DNA from: Mermis nigrescens
Lineage: Eukaryota; Nematoda; Enoplea; Mermithida; Mermithidae
Length of the DNA stretch: 64,000 nt
Assembly (NCBI GenBank): GCA_036768485.1
Contig: JAVLUZ010000513.1
Span: forward strand, 165,272 to 229,271
Reading direction: 5' to 3'
Under the pieces are notes generated by a model, which saw nothing but the letters and a program-made list of their open reading frames with translations, did not search any database and had not been told where the DNA came from. The position numbers and the translations under genes are program-made. Shown piece by piece: positions 36,701 through 48,400 of the stretch. The stretch's first letter is position 1; every line of letters starts with the position of its first letter.

Positions 36701-37307
36701 GGCCATTTTTTGACCTTCAAAAAAATCTTGCACCCCCCCCAGAATTTTCTTGCTGCCCACGTATGGTGGTATGGCGAAAAAAACACCATTTTTCAACGTT
36801 TTTCATCGAGTACTATCCATTGGCATCAAAAAATTATGAAAAAAACAAAAAAATTCATGAATTAATGTCTGGAGGGGGGTAATTTGGTTTCTGCGGGAAT
36901 ATTCTGATTTCGGGGTGCATACCTCCCCAAACCCCCACGTCTAGGCATGGTGCTGGCCGCCATTCTTAGTGTAAGATAGTCTCTTAGCATGCTTTTAATC
37001 TAAGTGTTTTTGGATTTAAATATATTTTTATATTTTTATTTACTTGTATTATATTAATTATTACAGTATTATGTTTATTCATTTATACATTATTCATTTT
37101 ACTTGCATAATTAACTACCGTATTGTAGAATACGATAAGTTCGTCGCTAGTCAGAAGGACGCGGAGAATGTAGACGAACATAGGTACGACGATTTGTTAT
37201 TCTTCTACGAATATTTTCGGCAAATAGTCCTGTCCAACAAGGAAAAGAAGAGAAAACGCGCGGAACTCGCATTGAAAGAAACCTGCGAACATGATTATTC
37301 TTCTTGA
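30612..37307 (+). CDS. DTWD1: DTWD1-type tRNA-uridine aminocarboxypropyltransferase, 4 exons
   Basis: Spliced gene, join 30612-30761, 31606-31749, 34125-34407, 37129-37307: 756 nt, 251 aa plus TGA. All junctions have GT donors and AG acceptors, and phases agree (0, 0, 1). In order the protein shows a four-cysteine knuckle (CPVC...FCYDCC), the [11 protein letters not shown] block, VALIYP, the catalytic DTW-family segment FIDCTWNQT (the D-x-T-W motif), [16 protein letters not shown], and a C-terminal [10 protein letters not shown] block. This order matches animal DTWD1, which makes acp3U in tRNA from S-adenosylmethionine. Human DTWD1 is about 50 aa longer, mostly at the N-terminus. A TTTTCAG acceptor 31 nt before the ATG suggests either a 5' UTR intron or a trans-splice site. 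The introns carry mobile elements. The identification comes from remembered family motifs, not from a search. Confidence 0.93.
30850..31298. mobile_element. Family F hAT-like element in DTWD1 intron 1
   Basis: 449 bp flanked by GCCTAAGG and GCCTAGGG (7/8). Both halves carry GTACAAAGACTTTTGGGGACC-type sequence in opposite orientation, so the element is a large imperfect palindrome. It contains two GGCGCnnnGCGCC cores (about 30979 and 31076). The frames inside are artefacts. Confidence 0.8.
31606..31749 (+). CDS. DTWD1: DTWD1 exon 2
   Basis: Forty-eight codons, phase 0 at both ends. It begins [13 protein letters not shown] directly after an AATAG acceptor and ends ...SSMNDK before donor GTGCGA. 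Reading past the donor soon gives TAA, and the homologous continuation (VALIYP) starts exon 3. Confidence 0.9.
33344..33872 (-). mobile_element. Family A middle copy of the nest
   Basis: Starts CACATTTGGGCGTGGG and ends GGTGCTTCCCACGTATG. The left flank is GTGGTATG, the right flank GACTGGTATG (two extra bases). It is itself split at ATGCCAAT by 33476-33737. Confidence 0.85.
33476..33737 (+). mobile_element. Family A innermost copy of the nest
   Basis: CATACGTGGGCAGCAAG to CCACGCCCAGGTGTG, 262 bp, flanked by perfect ATGCCAAT duplications from the middle copy. Confidence 0.92.
34125..34407 (+). CDS. DTWD1: DTWD1 exon 3 (DxTW catalytic core)
   Basis: 283 nt, phase 0 in and phase 1 out. The acceptor is TTTTTTTCGAG and the donor GTGCGT. 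It carries VALIYP, then [18 protein letters not shown] and [11 protein letters not shown], the core of the DTW domain. The unrelated frame on the opposite strand is a shadow. Confidence 0.93.
34473..35464. mobile_element. Element with GC-rich inverted ends in DTWD1 intron 3
   Basis: Left end AGAGCTGTGCCGGGCCGCC, right end GGCCCCGGCACAGCTCT, both flanked by TATAAAAT-like sequence. The left arm has a very GC-rich block of CCGGGGCC repeats. Other elements, including a family A copy (about 34700-34911, reverse), lie between the arms. Confidence 0.6.
35573..36071 (-). mobile_element. Family A outer copy, two-level nest
   Basis: CACACGTGGGCATGAG...GTGCTGCTCACCTATG with perfect GTTGTGGA on both sides. 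Interrupted by 35589-35820 only 16 bp from its end. Confidence 0.88.
35589..35820 (+). mobile_element. Family A inner copy
   Basis: CATACGTGTACAGCAAG to CACGCCCAGGTGTG with perfect GGCATGAG on both sides. Confidence 0.9.
36435..36949 (+). mobile_element. Family A outer copy, two-level nest
   Basis: Begins CGTAATAGAGCGGCAC (a degenerate end) and ends CCACGTCTAGGCATG. Flanks GTGCTGGT and GTGCTGGC (7/8). Split at GTGGTATG. Confidence 0.82.
36515..36765 (-). mobile_element. Family A inner copy at the GTGGTATG site
   Basis: CACACCTGGGCGTGGG to TTGCTGCCCACGTATG with perfect GTGGTATG on both sides. Confidence 0.92.
37129..37307 (+). CDS. DTWD1: DTWD1 exon 4 (C-terminus)
   Basis: The exon starts after acceptor TTGTAG with two bases that complete GAA, giving ...HFCLEYDKF across the junction. 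It encodes [18 protein letters not shown], matching the C-terminal DTWD1 block, then a Lys/Arg-rich tail ending at TGA. Confidence 0.9.
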
Positions 37308-37729
37308 ATTTAAATTTAATCGTATTATTGAGCGGCTGTGCGAACTAAAGCGTTGTTTACACGGTCCGTTTTATATAAACTTGCGCCTTTCAGTCACATT
37401 TTCACCTGCTACCGAATCAATAATTAATTCATGATGTTGATTCACCTGTCGGGAACGTCGGAAGAAATTCTCAAAAGAAAAGTGCAGAATTATCTTTGTG
37501 ACACTGACTATTTATTGTTTAAAGTTAACGACCTTAAATTATGAAACAAGATTACATAAACTAAACACTCACATGGTACAATTGATGACTGATCATTGAA
37601 TCGCGTTTGTAGAAATCGAAGCTCGGAATAGGAGGATCTTCCTTATTCTCTCTTTGTTTATTGAGTTGAGTTTGCTTGATGGAACACCCGCGCAGGCTAT
37701 TAAACTTGTATTTACATATACATGCATAG

Positions 37730-37919
37730 CTATAGTCTATTTCACGAAAACTTGTGCATGGATCACAATTTTCGAATAAATCTAAATAGATTACAAAAGC
37801 GGTTTAAACTGAAGTAGCAATCACGAAACTTTGCATAGCAATTGATAAGCATATGGAAGTTTACTGTGCGAAACTGTGTTACAGTAGGCTGCCTGGAAAG
37901 ACTATGAAATAGACTATAG
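37730..37919. mobile_element. Short palindromic MITE
   Basis: 190 bp between inverted repeats CTATAGTCTATTTCA and TGAAATAGACTATAG. Lies between DTWD1 and the unidentified exons. Superfamily not assigned. Confidence 0.65.
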
Positions 37920-38026
37920 TAGGTGAGTTTACCTAACCTACTGCACATGTGTCTGCTCTTTTTTGAGTATTCGCGGCGTGGATTGTCTCAGTTCCAGCGA
38001 GGTAGGTAGGTAACTTGATAAAAAAC

Positions 38027-38169
38027 GGAGACCGATTGAGACCAAACGTGAAGGGAGTTTGGACGATGGCTGCTCCATATATGATCTAGCTAGAACCCAA
38101 ATAAAATGGGACGAAGAAAACCAAGATGAAGATCTCTTCACAAGTGCTCGATTGACCGAAAATAAGGAA
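38027..38169 (+). CDS. Putative exon A of an unidentified gene
   Basis: An open stretch encodes an acidic peptide with LDDGCSIYDLARTQIKWDEE and ENQDEDLFTSARLTENK. It ends at the strong donor GTATGT (38170) in phase 1. The single T left over joins the first two bases of exon B to make TTC. The 5' limit is uncertain, with candidate AG acceptors near 38026 and 38039. The protein family was not recognised. The minus strand is also open here (37938-38141), which lowers confidence. Confidence 0.5.
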
Positions 38170-38212
38170 TGTATGTTATTTAAACATTTTTTCCAATTTT
38201 CGAGCTCATTTT

Positions 38213-38333
38213 AGTCCAAAAAGCTCACTTACGACCCGCTGCCCATATCGAACAAGCTGTACCTGTGACATACAATAGCGTGAGTGAGTCTACTCCAACC
38301 GCGAGGATGAGCCGAAAATTTGTTGGCGAAAAT
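38213..38333 (+). CDS. Putative exon B of the same unidentified gene
   Basis: It follows a good acceptor (GAGCTCATTTTAG) in the phase that exon A requires and encodes QKAHLRPAAHIEQAVPVTYN followed by a Ser/Thr-rich stretch ending ...KFVGENK. The donor is G|GTGAAA, phase 0. The next exon was not found before the converging TWNK 3' end. Coding potential is judged from the open frame, phase match and absence of repeat similarity. Confidence 0.5.
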
Positions 38334-38591
38334 AAGGTGAAATGCCAAAACTAAGGCAGTTATTACTTACTGTATATGTATATTTTCACATTCATAACAA
38401 GTTTTAAACATAAAGAACGACTGGACTGTACAGTGCATCTGTGGACGCATCTGACATGTGCGTGGGGGTCAGGAGGACCTTTGACTCTGAGCCGCCTAAA
38501 ATCGTTAACCTGCCAGAATAAATTTTGGCGATTTAGTCACAACCGGCGGACCCCTTAAAATTTCGTTGCTATTCACGAACACGGTTGCGAC

Positions 38592-38804
38592 CACTACATG
38601 GGCGTGGGGTATGCACCCCAGAAGTTGAGAAATACCACCCAGAAAAACTTTTGCTTTTTTAGCAATTTTCTGACGCCATTGGACAGTGCTCGATGAGAAA
38701 CGTCGAAAAATGGTGTTTTTATCGCCATACCACCATTTTTAAGGCCATGTTTTGACCTTCAAAAAATCTTACACCCCCCAGAATTTTCGTGCTGCCCACG
38801 TATG
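38592..38804 (-). mobile_element. Family A element
   Basis: 213 bp with perfect GTTGCGAC flanks. The outer end is CACTACATGGGCGTGGGG. Confidence 0.85.
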
Positions 38805-39108
38805 GTTGCGACTCGATACCGTCGTCATTCGCCCAAGTTCGAGTCGCATTACACAAACAGGACTAAACAAGTAAACAAATCTGGACAAAAGGTTAGTTAA
38901 TTTAAGAAAAAGACACCTAAAGTCTGTTTCATTTAACTTTGGGCTTTTCTCTTGAATTTAATCCGCATAAACAGGGCTACAAATGTAGTCTAGAAGGTTT
39001 AAAACAGTAAAGCGGCTCAACAATAAGATTTGTCTCCTTCTAACTCCTTATACTGTAGAATATCACGTTCACCGCATCAGTTTAAAGCACTTTTGTAACC
39101 ACTATAAA

Positions 39109-39114
39109 TTTATT
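39109..39114 (-). promoter_or_regulatory. Likely TWNK polyadenylation signal
   Basis: On the minus strand AATAAA lies about 123 nt after the TWNK stop codon. It is the first canonical signal noticed downstream. Assigned by position only. Confidence 0.4.
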
Positions 39115-39236
39115 TGAAAAAATTCGAAGTTAAACGAAACAGGCTATACATTATGTGGCGGGTACGCTCTTAATTGACGTAAAAAATGATAACAATGGTG
39201 ACCAAAATAAAAATCAAAGAAATTCACAGTACAAAA

Positions 39237-39443
39237 TCAAATGAGAATATCGCCCGTCGACGAATTGTTCCAATTAGACCATTGGCCTTGTTGACCGTAG
39301 GAATTATATTTCGCGTAAGGAGGCCTTGGCGTAACAGATTGATTTGGCACTTTACGAATCGTGTGGCACTTGGTCCTGCTATCGAAGTCCATTTTCAACG
39401 TATTTCCGAGTACGACATCGCCCACGCTCCGATTTTTGTGTAT
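39237..39443 (-). CDS. TWNK: TWNK terminal exon
   Basis: 207 nt after acceptor TGCGTTAG. It begins [20 protein letters not shown], matching the VSKNRFDGDVGVFPLEF block. It ends in a Gln/Asn/Tyr-rich tail unlike the human one, then TGA at 39239-39237. The plus-strand frame over the same bases is a shadow. Confidence 0.88.
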   Translation of the reverse strand: MHKNRSVGDVVLGNTLKMDFDSRTKCHTIRKVPNQSVTPRPPYAKYNSYGQQGQWSNWNNSSTGDILI

Positions 39444-42400
39444 CTAACGCAATATTTCAACGTGTTAAATCTGCTCGCTAATTTCTATTTTTAATTATTG
39501 TCCAGAATATAAAACCCACATTTAAGTAAATCAACTGATGTTGAGCTGGGAGGAAGAAATATTAAAATTTGAACCGAATATGAAATCTCAATATCTTCAT
39601 TATCCGTCCGCTTCAATCAAATGTCACCATAGGTGGGCGGCACCAAAATTCTGGGGAAAGGGGGGGTGCAAGATTTTTCAAGGATAAAAAATGGCCTTAA
39701 AAATGGTGGTATGCATACCTGGGCGTGGGGGGTTGGGGGGTATGCACCCCCCACCCGAGAAACCGAAATATCCCCCAGAAATCAAAATACCCCCAGATTT
39801 CAATTTTTGATAATTTTTACCGTTTCTTCCGCAATTTTTTTATGCCAATGGAGTGCTCGATGAGAAACGTTGAAAAATGGTGTTTTTTCGCCATACCATA
39901 CCACCACTTTCAAGGCCATTTTTTGACCTTTGAAAAAATCTTGAACCCCCCAGAACTTTGGTGCCGCTTACCTATGGTGGTATGGCGGAAAAACACCATT
40001 TTTTAACGTTTCTCATCGAGCACTATCTATTGGCATCAAAAAAATTGCAAAAAATTTTATATTTTGCTTTCTACTCTGAAATCCATATTCTCGGGGGGAG
40101 GGGGGCGAAATGTTCAGCAGACACCGCTACAAGAGAGGACGGCTAAACACGATTAGATGCACAGTAAGGTCGTCCCTCGTCGGGGGCATGCGGTCTGGGG
40201 GTCAGCCGATGAGCTTTTTTAGCCAAAATGGCCTCAAAAAACTAGCACAATCTCGGAAAAATCCTTAAAACGATTTCTACCCACAGTTTCTAGTCATTTC
40301 AAGTATTTTTGCATGAAAATTTTTATTTTCGTCTCTTCGGCCATTAGTTCACCTTATTTTTCCCAAATAATTTTTCAATTTTTCTTTCTCAGTTCTGGAA
40401 CATGTAAGCGTCAGGTGGATTTGGGGGAGGGGTATGCATGCACTTCCCAAAAGGCCGAATAACCCCCCAAAATTTAATGTTTAAATTTTTTTGTTTTTCG
40501 CAATTTTTACGCCAATGGATAGTGCTCGATGAGAAACGTTGGAAAATGGTGTTTTTTCGCCATACCACAATTTTTACGACCATTTTTGACCTTTTGAAAA
40601 ACCGTGCACATCCTTCCCAACATAATTGGGATGCTGTCCACCTATGATTCTGGACCCACGGTTTTTTGTATTCGGCAAAAATTTTTTCCGGTTTACAGAG
40701 ATTTTTTGGGCAGACAAAAACTGCGAAAAAAAATCTGAAATTCTCAAAAATTTTCGGCGCTTAGCGCCGAAATGAGTAATTGTGTGTTCTGTATACCTTT
40801 ATAATGGCAGAAATTGCATTCAGAAAGAAAAATGTCAAATTTTTCGGCGCTTCGCGCCGTTTTGAGACGATTATTAGTGCTTTTTGCTCCCAGAAACCCA
40901 GAAATTAGCTAAAATACACTACAAAAGATCGAACAACTCTGTTTTTACCACACAATTGACCAAAACGGCCAGAAAAGTCCGAAAAAAACGCCAAAAAATT
41001 CGACATTTTCCAAAAATCGGGAGTGGTAAAAAATTTTCTAACTCTGGGGGATGGGGGGACAGCCGACTTTGGGTGGGGATCCCTATGTTTTTGTTACATT
41101 TACGCTCTAGATCCCTCTAACTCAACTACTTGTAATCTAATATGATTATTTGAGCACCTGAAAAATTTCGTGAACGGCGGATCGGCCCACGGTTTCATCA
41201 TCTTCTGTATAATGAATATATTGTCAGCTTCCTGCGATGCTTTTATTCCACCGTAGAGCGAATTAGCGTTCAAATCCGCGCCTTCCATTTCCTACATAAA
41301 GTAGGTCACTGAATTTTAGATACTGTGGGGTTTCAGTCACATCTTCTCCAAAAAAATTTAAGATTTTCCGGAAAATTCGTAGGAAAGTTGCAGTTTTAAG
41401 CGTGTTTTCCAGATATCATTTTGCTCAAAAGTATCAAATTTTAGGCGCTTCGCGCCATATACTCATTTTTACCATAATTTGTTCAATTTACTCGAACTTT
41501 TCTGATCTTTTCCGGAATTTTATCACGTCTTTACGTTCTTTAAACGCCGAAAAATGACGTTTTTGATACGTAATTTACCGTTAGTTGGCCCAGAAAGGAA
41601 ATTTAGAATTTCAGCCCACCCCCAGTTTCCATGCTGCGCATGCGTGCTCAAATGGGTCAAAAATTTGAAAGTTTAGTCTTTACGGAAATGATTACGGTAC
41701 AAGCCTAGCTGAAATAAGATGATAATTATTTGGAATTAATCAAAGGTTTAAGGCTGACAATCGATCGAACTATGAACGAAAACTCGGCCAAACCAGAAAT
41801 GCCGTCACAAAGAAATTCTAATGGGTCTAATACATAGGTGGGTGGTACCGAAATTCTCGGGTTGCAAGATGTTTTCGAAGGTCAAAAAATGGCCTTAAAA
41901 ATGGTGGTATGGCGAAAAAACACCATTTTTCAACGTTTCTTATAAAGCACTATCCATTGGCATTAGAAAATTGCGAGAAAAAAAACAAAAAACATTTCAA
42001 AAATTGAATTCTGGGGGGGGTATTTTGGTTTCTGGGAGCATTTTAATTTCCGGGGGAATGTACATACCCCCAAACCCCCACCCTACGCCCAGGTATGGTC
42101 TAAAAGACGAAAGTATTTCCCATAAGTCAAGGAAGGGTGATTGGCTAAAAATCTAATTTTCAGATGGGATCGTTTATATCATATTCATAAATGTCATTTC
42201 ACTGGTCAAACTTTAGGATGGACGTTGTCGTCCATGTATGAGGTTGATGATGTACGATTCTTGGTCAAAAATGGCAAAAATAGCATTAAAAATGGTCTGA
42301 AAACGCTTTTTTTGCTCGAAATTCGGGAAAGGGGAATCTAAACTTTTAAGTGATGGCCAAACTTTGGGTCCCTATAACTCAAAACCCTGTCATATGTACA

Positions 42401-45400
42401 TAAGACTATATGCGTACTTACTTAAGAAAGTAATGCGTGGATTGGGAACCAAAAATCAATAGACCCCAAAATTGAATTTTCGGCAGGTTTTTGCGATTTA
42501 TTGTACTTTTGCCCCATCCGGACCCTCCGAAACTCGGTCGGTGCACATTATGGTTCGTGCACAGTATGGCCGGTCTGGGGAGAGGTCAAAAATTAACTTT
42601 TTCCGGGCCAGAATGACCTCAAAAACTGGTACAGGCGGTAAAATAGCGTTAAAACTACGTTATTACACAATTTCCGGTCAATTTGAAGCACTTTTGAAGA
42701 AAATAATCATTTTTCATCCGTTTTTGGCCTTCATTTTGTCTCATTTTCCCCACAAAATTTTTCATTTTTTCATTCTGAAGGGTTAGGATCATAGGTGGGC
42801 GGCACCAAAGTTCTGGGGAGGGGGTTACAAGACTTTTTCAAAGGTAAAAAATGGCCTTAAAAATGGTGGTATGGTGAAAAAAACATCATTTTTTAACGTT
42901 TCTCATCAAGCACTATCCATTGTCATCAAAAATTGCGAAATAAACAAAAAATTTCAAAAATTGAATTTTGGGGGGTATTTTGGTTTCTGGGGGTGCATAC
43001 CTCCCTAAACCCCCACGCCCAGGTATGGACAGGACCCCTTAAAACCCCCCACGTGCTTGTCTGTCTGGTCCCCACCCCACCCCAAGCGTTAACATTTTCA
43101 TCATAAATTTATGACGTTAATCGCTACTATTTGTATTTCGTGAGTGTTATGTCATTTTGAATTAAAATCTCCAATGAAGACAAGACAGGATTATAAATAC
43201 ATAATTTACAAATTATGTACAGTTATGAAATCAAGCGTACATAAATGTATTCGTATTTTTAGTAGAATATTTTTATTCATATTTTTTACTGTATTTTTAC
43301 TATTTTGAATTTTTAATAATATTTAAAATTTATTATTTCTAGTATTTTTCAGTATTTTGAGACTGAAAATTTCAAAAAAAAATTTCTTAAATATTTTTAT
43401 TACGAAAATATATATTTACGTGCTTTAATAGAAAATAAAAAGCCCCTCGGTCTTTCTAAAAAAACGTCCGGTCAATCCCGCCTCTAATTTGAGCCGTTTA
43501 TTGCGCATCAGTCGTTCCCCTCCTTTAACTACAACTTAAGCTCGAAAAATAATCTAAAAATTGCGTAAAATCATAAATTTCGGGCATTGCCAAAAAATTT
43601 TCCGGCTCACTTTTCTCGGATGAACGACCAACGTGACATGAATATTCAATTTGCTAGCCAGCTGCCGCAATTCGGAAAAAATCATATCTTGCTTCATGTA
43701 TTTATCGAAGTTAGATCCGTGCCTGGCACTGCCTTGCATAAATTGCAAGTTATCGACCAAAAGATGATCCAACTTTTGCGTAGCGTGCAAGCCTTGCACT
43801 GCCTCAAAGACGTTATGATAAAATGCGGAATGAAATAGTAAGAAGTCATCAATACGAGAAGGAAGCAAAAAGAAAAAAAGAAAAGGAGGCGAAAAATAAA
43901 CAGGTAAATAAATAAATAGATGAATAAAAAAGCAAATACTAAAAAAAGAAAAGAGGAAAAAAACAACAACAAAAAAGAGAAGAAAGAAAGACAGATATAG
44001 AAGTGCATCATGCTAATAGTAATATACATTCCCATAGGGGGGTGAGGGGGGTATTACCCCCACCTCAGGGTCCGAGACTTGAATCACTGCCGGACGATTT
44101 TGAGCTATCGAACATTTTCTGCATGATTTTTGGGTACAAAAGCAGCGAAAGTATTAAAATTTTTCGGCGCTTGGCGCCGATAAGTACATTTATGTTTTGT
44201 TTACCCATAAAATACCTAGAATGAAGTAGAAATGATCTGAAAAGACAAAGTTTTCGATTAATTCTTATATTTTTTACTTACAAGAGTGACGAAACTAGTC
44301 AGAATGGGACAAAAAATAGTTAAAAATGCAGTTTTTCACATTAAAACATGCTATATAGGATGTTTTAGCCATTTTTCATATTTGGCCTGCAAAAAAAGGC
44401 TAGACTCTAAATTTAGTGGTCCAAAATTTTGGTATTTCACCCCCAGAACTTTCGACCTTGGGAAACTATGATTAATAAGAAAGGAACAAAAAGGAAGCGT
44501 GGAATAGCACAAGTGTAACTAAAAAATTATATGTATTATGAGAGAATAAATAAAAAGAAAGAATAAAAAAGCAATAATAATAATAATAATAAAATTAATA
44601 AAATAAGCGTTGGGAAGAAGCAGAAAAAAATATCAATATCGTACATGTATGTACAAATGGAAGAAAATAGGAAATATCAAAATGAAAAAATAATCTAAAT
44701 AAAATAAAACGATTTATGATAAAACAATGTAGTCTAAAACGATAAAATATTCGAATATATCATAAAATTAATAAATAAAAATAAAATAAAATAGAAAATA
44801 AATTAGACACGATAATGTAAAATGAGAAAACGATCTTGTATATAAATCAATCGTATAATAAAATAATAAAACGAATAATGGGGTGATGAAAAAATGTTAA
44901 TAAAAAACAAAATAAAACATAAAGTGATAAGCGATAAAACAAGATAATGTAGGACGAGGAGAACAATTTCGCGCAATCAATTGATAACACGAATAATGAG
45001 ATAATAAGTAATGAATAAAAAATTACAAAAAAAGATAATAAGCGATGCAATATGATCAGACGTGTGATGGCTCGAAATTCTGGGAGAGGGTTCCCCGGCC
45101 ATCTTTATGAGAGGGAGGGATAAATGATCTCAATTTTTGGCCAAAAACGGCCAAAAATCGTCTAAAAACGGCCAAAAGTGATTTTTTCGAAAAAGGGGGG
45201 GGTCAAAAATTTTCTGACTTTAGAGCGATGGATGAGGGGGCGACGGCCGACTTTGGTTGGGAGCATACGTGGGCAGCATCAAAATTCTAGGGGAGGGGTG
45301 CAAGATTTTCAAGGTCAAAAAATGGCCTTAAAAATGGTGGTATGGCGAAAAAACACAATTTTTCAACGTTTCTCATCGAGCACTATCCATTGGCATAAAA

Positions 45401-48400
45401 AAATTGCGAAAAAAAACAAAAAAAAATTTCAAAAATTGAATTCTGGGGGGGTATTTTGGTTTCTCGAAGGGGGTGCATACCCCCACGCCCAGGTGTGGTG
45501 GGGGATCCCCACCCCTCTTACATGTTTGAATATGATAATGTCGAATGAGAAAAACGACCAAGGATATAAATTAATCGTAATAAGACAGTTCAACAGAGAT
45601 AGTCTACATCAAACACAGATTTTACGGGCTGAGTACGTATAAGCGCGAAAAGCAGAATGGACAGAAACGCTATCAGTTTAAATGCTTTAATATTACTTAA
45701 GCGATTAATTAAAGCAAGCTGAATGGCAGCACATATGACGGGGGAAATCGCTTGTTTAATTTTCTAAACTTTACAGATTCTCAAAAAGAATTTCGCAATT
45801 TTTCAATTTTTAGTCCAAAAGGCAAAAAAGTACGTAAGTATGTATGGTAATTATGTATCTACAGCCCCGTATCCAGGAATTTTTTTCAGGGAGGAGGGGA
45901 ATTGCAGAAATCGGATATCTCGAGAAATATAAGGAGATAGGCCTATATAGAGGCATTTTTGAACGTTTCTCGACGAGCTCTTTACACTGGCGAAGGAAAA
46001 ATTCTGGAATAAATTCCAAACATTTTCACTTTATTCGATAATCATACACGAAATCTATCGTCCAAACTCTACATTACTGATTTCTTATCTCTAAGGTCTT
46101 AAGAGCTTTTCAACTTTTGTATTCATGCTCAATCTTGTATTTCCAAACACAAACGCAGAGAGAATAAATACTCTGGCGCGAAGCGCCGGAAAGATTTGAC
46201 ATGCTCTCCATGTCTAACTTAAATTTGAGCAGTTTTAAGCGATTTAGAAGGCAAAAAGTGCACATAAACAATAAATTTGCGCAAAGCGTCAGAAATTTTT
46301 CGAGTTTTTATTCTGCTAAACCAAATTTCGCACCTTTTTTAAGAGAAGAAATGTGATAAATCCGATTTCACGGACAATTTTATCTCGGAAAGGTTTTAAA
46401 TACATAGTAAACAGCAATTTTGATTAAATTAATGGCGCGAAGCGCCGAAACTTAAGCATTTTAGGGCTGGGAAACGTCAGAAACCTATATAGTTTCATAT
46501 CGGAAAATTCTGAAAAAATTTCAGGAGGGGAATCCCCCATTAACCCCCCTGGGTACGAGCCTGATTATGTACGTAGACAACTAGTCTAGGAAGATACTCC
46601 AACCAAAACTTACCTCTTTATCTCTCTCTTCGGAATTTAAATCTTTTGTCTATTCGAAATTCGAAGCGAAATTCTGATTTTTCGTTATCTTCGTAAGATT
46701 TTTTGCGATATTCATTTTTAAGAAAACTAATTATCTGTTCCAATTTTGAATAATTAATCTAAATCTTGTAAATTTGAGCAAAAAATCAGCATTTCGAGAT
46801 TTAGAAAGATACACCAGTAAGCTAGGATTACAATATCTGAATGATAAGAGGCCACGAATTTCACAAAACAATGGTAAATTTTGCTCATTGTTTTTGCCTA
46901 AAATTCGGACAGGGGTCAAAATTTTTCCGACTCTGGCAGTTACGGGAGAAAGACCAACTTTGGATGAGGGATCCATCACACGACTGTTTATATTATTTCC
47001 AACCTTATTTATGCATATGCACATATAAAGAATGACCTCAAAAAGATAATGAAGCCTGATGTAAAATTTGACCGATTGCTGTAAATGCTATGAACTCGAG
47101 TGAAGAGCATACATGAGCAGGGCAGCAACCAAATTCTGGGGGAGGCCCGATGGGGCAAAATTGCCAAAAAAATAAACCGAAAATTCGATTCTAAGGGTTT
47201 ACCGATAATTTGGGGTCTTTTGGATTCTAGGGGTCCAAACCATAGGTGCACAGCATGGCCCATCTGGGGGTCATCCGGTCTGCGGGGGTGAAGGTCAAAA
47301 ATTGAGCTTTTTTGGGCCAAAATGACCTCAAAAACTGGTGTGAGCGTCAAAATAGCGTTAAAACTGTGTTATTACACACTTTTTGGTCAAATTAAAGCAC
47401 TTTTGAAGAGAATTTTCAGTTTTCATCTATTTTTCCTTCATTTTGCCTCATTTTCCCATAATAAATTTTCGATTTTTGGACTAGAAACCCAACAACCCCC
47501 CATGCAAATGTCTGGTCCAAACCCTTTCCTAACAACCCACGCCCATGTGTGCCAAAACAATGACTGGGCCGTGAGGAATTTAGCAAAAATGATCGTGATA
47601 TGCTGAAGTCAACTGCCATAATAATTTATGAAGATATGCCAATTAGGAACTTGAAAAATAAAAATCTAAAAAGACTGGAATTGCCAACAAAAAAAGACAA
47701 AAAATCCACAATTCTTGAATAGATGTAACTTCGAGTATTTAAACATTAGCTGAATACATACATAAAATATAGCTTTCTTACTTGAGTATGGTTCAATTGC
47801 ATTTTTAATTGAAATTTGTTTGTTCAAAAATTCTTTATTTTATACTTTCGACAATTTATTCAAGCGAAAAGTGTTGCAGTTATTTACTTGCATGATATCA
47901 TCTATTGGAATGGACCCGTGTTGGTCGAAAAAATACATTTCCTTCAACGCGCCTTGCATTTTGTTGTATATTTCGTCGAATTTTTCGTCCGCCTTACCTT
48001 CCGGTAATAAGGACAAGTCCGTCCTGAAAAGTTCATCCGAGGTCAAAGGTCAGCTTATCTTTCAATTAATCCCAAAAATTTAGAGTAAACGATAAAATAA
48101 AAAATAACAATTAAAAAATTGATAAAACAAACCGACCATTCGGCAAAAGTGTCAGCCGGGCCATTTTATATGGTGATGGACAATGGACATACAAGTATAT
48201 GCGCAGCATACATGGAACGGCTCGAAATTTCGGGTGGGCTGGGGTCCCCCGTCTTTTAGGGGGGTAATGACCAGACATGCGTCTGGGGGTTTAAGGGGTC
48301 TAGACCAGACATGCGCGTGTGGATTCGGTGAGTCTAGACCCCCAGAATGGAAAAATAGAAAATTTTGTGGGTAAAATGAAGCGAAATGAAGGCTAAAAAT

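Noticed and set aside
39186..39494. 102-codon plus-strand frame
   Set aside because: Shadow of the TWNK terminal exon on the other strand, which has homology and correct splice phase.
43694..44035. 113-codon minus-strand hydrophobic frame
   Set aside because: Translates an A/T-rich low-complexity run; the real TWNK exon uses another frame.
44566..45050. Possible gene in the A-rich region
   Set aside because: Low-complexity composition explains the open frames.
45178..45642. 154-codon plus-strand frame, the longest in the window
   Set aside because: It spans family C and family A element sequence and has no domain; similar frames occur in other copies of the elements.
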